Positions 5,031-7,916 of a stretch of DNA of 7,916 nucleotides are shown piece after piece. A model generated the notes under the pieces. It was given only the letters and a program-made list of their open reading frames with translations, was not told the origin of the DNA and did not search any database. Origin of the DNA: Actinomycetota bacterium (GTDB lineage Bacteria; Margulisbacteria; Marinamargulisbacteria; SXXA01); NCBI GenBank assembly GCA_005791325.1, contig SXXA01000115.1:1-7916 (forward strand). Direction: 5' to 3'. Position 1 is the first letter of the stretch; each line of letters starts with the position of its first letter. The translations under genes were made by a program, and so were the position numbers.

Positions 5031-5729
5031 ATGGCGGCTTCTACACATGTAATATTACCCCTTCATGTAGGCAGTATGGATTTGTCTGTCACCAAACCGG
5101 TATTGGTGATGTGGATAGTGAGTGTTGTCATTATATTGTTTGTATCATTGGCAACACATACCTCATTTGGAAAACGGTTAATGACCCTTCTTTATGATTT
5201 TATTCATGATTCATTTGCTAGTAGCCTTCATACATCAAAAAAGCTTTGGTTTTCTTTTTTAATCACAACCTTCTTGTTTGTGTTGGTGTGTAATTTATCG
5301 GGTTTGGTACCATTGTCTGAGGCGCCAACCAGTAGTTTGTCCGTGACCGCCGGTTTGGCGTTGTTGGTATTTGGGGTATCTCATGCGGTTGGCTTTGTAT
5401 GTCATGGGCCCAAGCACATTAAGCATATTGTTCCGTCGGGGATTCCCCCAGTAATGGTTCCTTTTATGTTTGTTTTGGAATTGGTTAGTCAGTTAGCTCG
5501 TCCCTTGTCGTTATCTATACGGTTATTTGCAAATTTATTTGCGGGGCACCAAGTGCTTCTCATCTTTTTGGGTTTAATTGCATCTGCCGTTCCCTTTTTA
5601 AAGTTGTTGCCATTTGCTGGCGTCATCTTGTTGTCGATGTTCGAGATTTTTGTGTCGTTCATTCAGGCCTTTATCTTCACGTATCTCGCTTCATTCTACA
5701 TCAGTGATGCTGCTCATGGTGCCCATTAG
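5031..5729 (+). CDS. atpB: F1Fo ATP synthase subunit a
   Basis: 232 residues with about five or six hydrophobic segments. It is the stator half-channel of Fo that passes protons (or Na+) to the c ring. The essential arginine is Arg164 in the family motif SLSIRLFANLFAGH (160-173). His173 takes the place of E. coli Glu219, and Gln212 (FIQAF) that of Gln252. The last helix, FIQAFIFTYLASFYISDA, is typical. The protein is shorter than E. coli subunit a (271) and resembles the compact forms found in many bacteria. GGAAAGG (5017-5023) serves as ribosome site. It is the first gene of the operon, with no atpI ahead of it. Confidence 0.97.
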   Translation: MAASTHVILPLHVGSMDLSVTKPVLVMWIVSVVIILFVSLATHTSFGKRLMTLLYDFIHDSFASSLHTSKKLWFSFLITTFLFVLVCNLSGLVPLSEAPTSSLSVTAGLALLVFGVSHAVGFVCHGPKHIKHIVPSGIPPVMVPFMFVLELVSQLARPLSLSIRLFANLFAGHQVLLIFLGLIASAVPFLKLLPFAGVILLSMFEIFVSFIQAFIFTYLASFYISDAAHGAH

Positions 5730-5775
5730 GGTGCAACAACTGGTTGGCGTTCAAATTTTTTAGGAGGTATTAGTT

Positions 5776-5985
5776 ATGGAATCAATTGGTGCAGGTTTAG
5801 CAATTGCGATTGCAGCGTTGGGTGTTAGTGTATCTTTGGCGGTTGTGTACTACAAAACATTGGATAGTATTGTCCGCCAACCTGATTTATTGGGTGCTTT
5901 TCGTGTATTGATGTTTATTGGTTTTGCGTTTATTGAAGCCATTGCATTGTATGCGTTGGTTGTGTCTTTTACGATTTTGAACTAA
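5776..5985 (+). CDS. atpE: F1Fo ATP synthase subunit c
   Basis: 69 residues forming the two-helix hairpin whose oligomer is the rotating c ring. The polar loop RQPD (34-37) binds gamma/epsilon, and Glu54 in FIEAIALY is the ion carrier. The residue after Glu54 is Ala and no Gln sits in helix 1 at the Na+-site position, so proton coupling is favoured over sodium. Helix 1 lacks the usual GxGxGxG: aligned through ALG and RQP, it reads Gly16-x-Ser18-x-Ser20-x-Ala22. A strong AGGAGG (5762-5767) stands eight bases before ATG, matching the high copy number needed for the ring. It sits 46 bases after atpB and 44 before atpF. Confidence 0.97.
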   Translation: MESIGAGLAIAIAALGVSVSLAVVYYKTLDSIVRQPDLLGAFRVLMFIGFAFIEAIALYALVVSFTILN

Positions 5986-6029
5986 GTCCGGTATTTTAAA
6001 AAATTTATTTAAGAAGGTGAAGTGAGCCG

Positions 6030-6539
6030 ATGTCAACGTTGTCTGTGGATTCATCAACTGTGGTTTGGACCACCATTAATTTTATTGTTTTGTTGGGCGT
6101 ATTACATCGGTTTGCTTTGCCATCTTTGTATCGGATGATTGAGGACAACGAGCAAAAGAGAGACAAGTTGTTGTCTGAGCTTGAGTTCAAAACGGCTGAA
6201 GCCAATCGTTTGTGTGATGAGTATACAAAAAAAATGGCAGTGGCCAATGAAGAGGCAAAAAGAATAGTGGATCAAGCCACTAAAGAAGCGGAAGAATTAA
6301 GTCGGTCTGAAGCAAAGCGGATTGCGGAGCAAAAGCAGTCTGCATTAACGGGATTAACAGTTGAATTGGCCCAAGAGCGTCAACAGTTGATTCAAACGAT
6401 TAAGGGGGAGGCCGCCGATTTAATTGTGACGGCAGCCCAGAAGGTGATTCAGGTGGAATTAACCCCTGATACCCACCGTGAACTGATCAATCAAAGTATT
6501 GCCCGTTTTGAGACGGTGGTGACCCATGGCTCGCGCTAA
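6030..6539 (+). CDS. atpF: F1Fo ATP synthase subunit b
   Basis: 169 residues, the peripheral stalk that holds F1 to subunit a. One N-terminal membrane helix (about residues 11-29, VVWTTINFIVLLGVLHRFA) is followed by a long charged, Ala/Glu/Lys-rich coiled coil (about 38-125) and a C-terminal part that would contact delta. GAAGGTGA (6013-6020) is the likely ribosome site. Only one b gene is present, so a homodimer is expected rather than the b/b' pair of photosynthetic bacteria. Its 3' end overlaps atpH by 14 bases, pointing to coupled translation. Confidence 0.95.
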   Translation: MSTLSVDSSTVVWTTINFIVLLGVLHRFALPSLYRMIEDNEQKRDKLLSELEFKTAEANRLCDEYTKKMAVANEEAKRIVDQATKEAEELSRSEAKRIAEQKQSALTGLTVELAQERQQLIQTIKGEAADLIVTAAQKVIQVELTPDTHRELINQSIARFETVVTHGSR

Positions 6540-7065
6540 TTTATTAGATATAGATGAGCTCATTCGTCGAGCAAAAAGTCGTGATGAACTATCTTCTTTA
6601 TCATCTAATTTGGCGCTTTTTTTTCACTTGATTCAATCCAATATGGATGTTCGAAACCTTGTAAGGCGCCACTCGCTATCTGTTGAAAATCGAGTGGAAT
6701 GTATTTTGTCTTTACCCGGTTTTTTGGTGGGGGATACATTTTCTGAATTAATCGCTGCGGGCATCGCGGAGAGTTGGTTTTCAGAATGGCGTGTTATTCA
6801 TGATGCGGTTCAGACCCGTATTGACGAGATTTTGAATCGTTCCGTGGTCCAAGTCATTTCTCGTGTCCCGTTGACGGATGATCAATCCAATCAAATTCGG
6901 GACATTGCACAGCGGGTATCACAAAAGCCGGTTGAGTTAAGGGCCTTGTTGGATGAATCAGTAGTGGGTGGAATATTGATTATTTTGCCGGATGGCAGGG
7001 TGGTTGATCTGACCGTGTCCTCAGCGTTAACGCAGTTAAAATCTTATGTCATGGAGCGAGGTTGA
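6526..7065 (+). CDS. atpH: F1Fo ATP synthase subunit delta
   Basis: 179 residues, the OSCP-type cap that joins the b stalk to the top of the alpha/beta hexamer. The family C-terminal signature is visible in LDESVVGGILIILPDGRVVDLTVSSALTQLK (about 141-171, cited in part): Gly-Gly before a hydrophobic strand, then the Asp and a final helix. The usual D-G-S turn is replaced by D-L-T. The N-terminal helical domain is divergent, as is normal. It starts inside the end of atpF (14-base overlap, different frame) and ends four bases before atpA. Confidence 0.95.
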   Translation: MARANLLDIDELIRRAKSRDELSSLSSNLALFFHLIQSNMDVRNLVRRHSLSVENRVECILSLPGFLVGDTFSELIAAGIAESWFSEWRVIHDAVQTRIDEILNRSVVQVISRVPLTDDQSNQIRDIAQRVSQKPVELRALLDESVVGGILIILPDGRVVDLTVSSALTQLKSYVMERG

Positions 7066-7069
7066 ACCA

Positions 7070-7916
7070 ATGCAACAAGTAGTAGACGATATTTCTTCTT
7101 TAATTCGGCGACGAATCGAAACATTTCAGCCGCAGTCCGATGCCACTGAGCAAGGGCAAGTGATTGAGACAACCGATGGTATTGTGCGGGTAACGGGCTT
7201 GCCGAATGCCATGTTGGGGGAAATGATTGAATTTCCCAATTCATTATATGGAATTGTGTTTAACTTAGAGGCGGACCAGTTGGTTGCCATTATTTTGGGT
7301 AAAAAAACAGATGTGGGTATTGGGGATTGGGCAAAGTGCACCCGTCGCATTATGGAAGTGCCGGTAGGAAATGCCTTACTTGGACGGGTGGTTGATGCGA
7401 TTGGGCGACCAATTGATGGTAATGGCCCAGTTCTTACAGACCGTTTCAGGCCGGTTGAAACAAAGGTTCCAGGGGTATTGGATCGGACGCCTGTTGAACA
7501 GCCTCTACAAACGGGTTACAAAGTAGTAGATGCCCTGATTCCCATTGGGCGTGGTCAGCGTGAATTAATTATTGGTGATCGTCAAACTGGTAAAACTACC
7601 TTGGCCATTGATACCATTATTAATCAGCGTGATGCCAACATGATTTGTATTTATGTGGCGGTGGGTAAAAAGTCAGCTTCGGTGGTTGAGGTAGTGGAAA
7701 CCCTTCGTCGGCACAATGCGATGGATTACACCATTGTTGTAGACGCTTCGGCGGATGACCCTGCTGCCATGCAGTGGTTAGCCCCGTTCTCTGGAACTGC
7801 CATGGCAGAAGAGTTTATGTTTGCGCATCAAAAAGATGTTTTGATTATTTATGATGACCTAACCAAGCACGCAAATGCGTATCGCCAGTTATCATTGTTA
7901 CTTCGCCGTCCGCCCG
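7070..7916 (+). CDS. atpA: F1Fo ATP synthase subunit alpha (3' end outside window)
   Basis: The first 282 codons are present, out of about 500 for the family, and the frame is open at the window edge. The beta-barrel domain (about 27-95) and the start of the nucleotide-binding domain are seen: VPVGNALLGRVVDAIGRPIDG (97-117, family hallmark), the P-loop GDRQTGKT (169-176) and the Walker B strand DVLIIYDD (256-263), followed by YRQLSLLLRRPP. Alpha subunits bind Mg-ATP without catalysing its hydrolysis and alternate with beta in F1. The ATG lies four bases after the atpH stop; GAGG in the end of atpH can serve as ribosome site. The rest of the operon (gamma, beta, epsilon) is expected to the right. 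Confidence 0.97.
   Translation, partial: MQQVVDDISSLIRRRIETFQPQSDATEQGQVIETTDGIVRVTGLPNAMLGEMIEFPNSLYGIVFNLEADQLVAIILGKKTDVGIGDWAKCTRRIMEVPVGNALLGRVVDAIGRPIDGNGPVLTDRFRPVETKVPGVLDRTPVEQPLQTGYKVVDALIPIGRGQRELIIGDRQTGKTTLAIDTIINQRDANMICIYVAVGKKSASVVEVVETLRRHNAMDYTIVVDASADDPAAMQWLAPFSGTAMAEEFMFAHQKDVLIIYDDLTKHANAYRQLSLLLRRPP

Overview
The window is bacterial DNA of moderate GC content. It reads with the standard bacterial code: TGA ends three genes here (positions 58-60, 7063-7065 and, on the same logic, no TGA is read through inside the conserved genes). Most genes lie on the + strand, with Shine-Dalgarno sites of the AGGAGG type. The first gene complete in the window encodes an exported, beta-strand-rich protein, which hints at a two-membrane envelope. 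The single atpB-atpE-atpF-atpH-atpA cluster with one b subunit argues against a cyanobacterium (b and b') and against the split ATP-synthase layout usual in alphaproteobacteria. I cannot name the lineage from sequence alone.

Left part (1-1600): the tail of a protein ending in TGED repeats, then a gene-free stretch (61-482) whose second half is packed with inverted repeats. Next comes a two-gene unit: a secreted small protein of unknown function and a gamma-class carbonic anhydrase-like hexapeptide protein, overlapping by one base. Facing them on the - strand is a 33-codon acidic micro-ORF with a perfect Shine-Dalgarno site; it lies in the following gap and overlaps the hexapeptide-protein gene by 4 bases at the shared TTAATTAA.

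Middle (1600-4865): a lone DppD/OppD-type peptide-transporter ATPase with a C-terminal four-cysteine motif. It is followed by a 378-base gap (411 bases to the start preferred here for dnaG) containing a cluster of RNA-like hairpins, then DNA primase dnaG.

Right part (4866-7916): a near-consensus sigma-70-type promoter drives the F1Fo ATP synthase operon: a (atpB), c (atpE), b (atpF), delta (atpH) and the first 282 codons of alpha (atpA), which runs off the window. No atpI precedes it. The c subunit keeps the ion-binding glutamate, but its first-helix glycine motif is replaced by G-x-S-x-S-x-A.

Most of the coding content is housekeeping. The observations most worth following are the micro-ORF, the two inverted-repeat-rich intergenic zones, the altered c-ring packing motif, and the orphan ATPase with an altered signature motif. 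I found no CRISPR array, insertion sequence, tRNA or rRNA.
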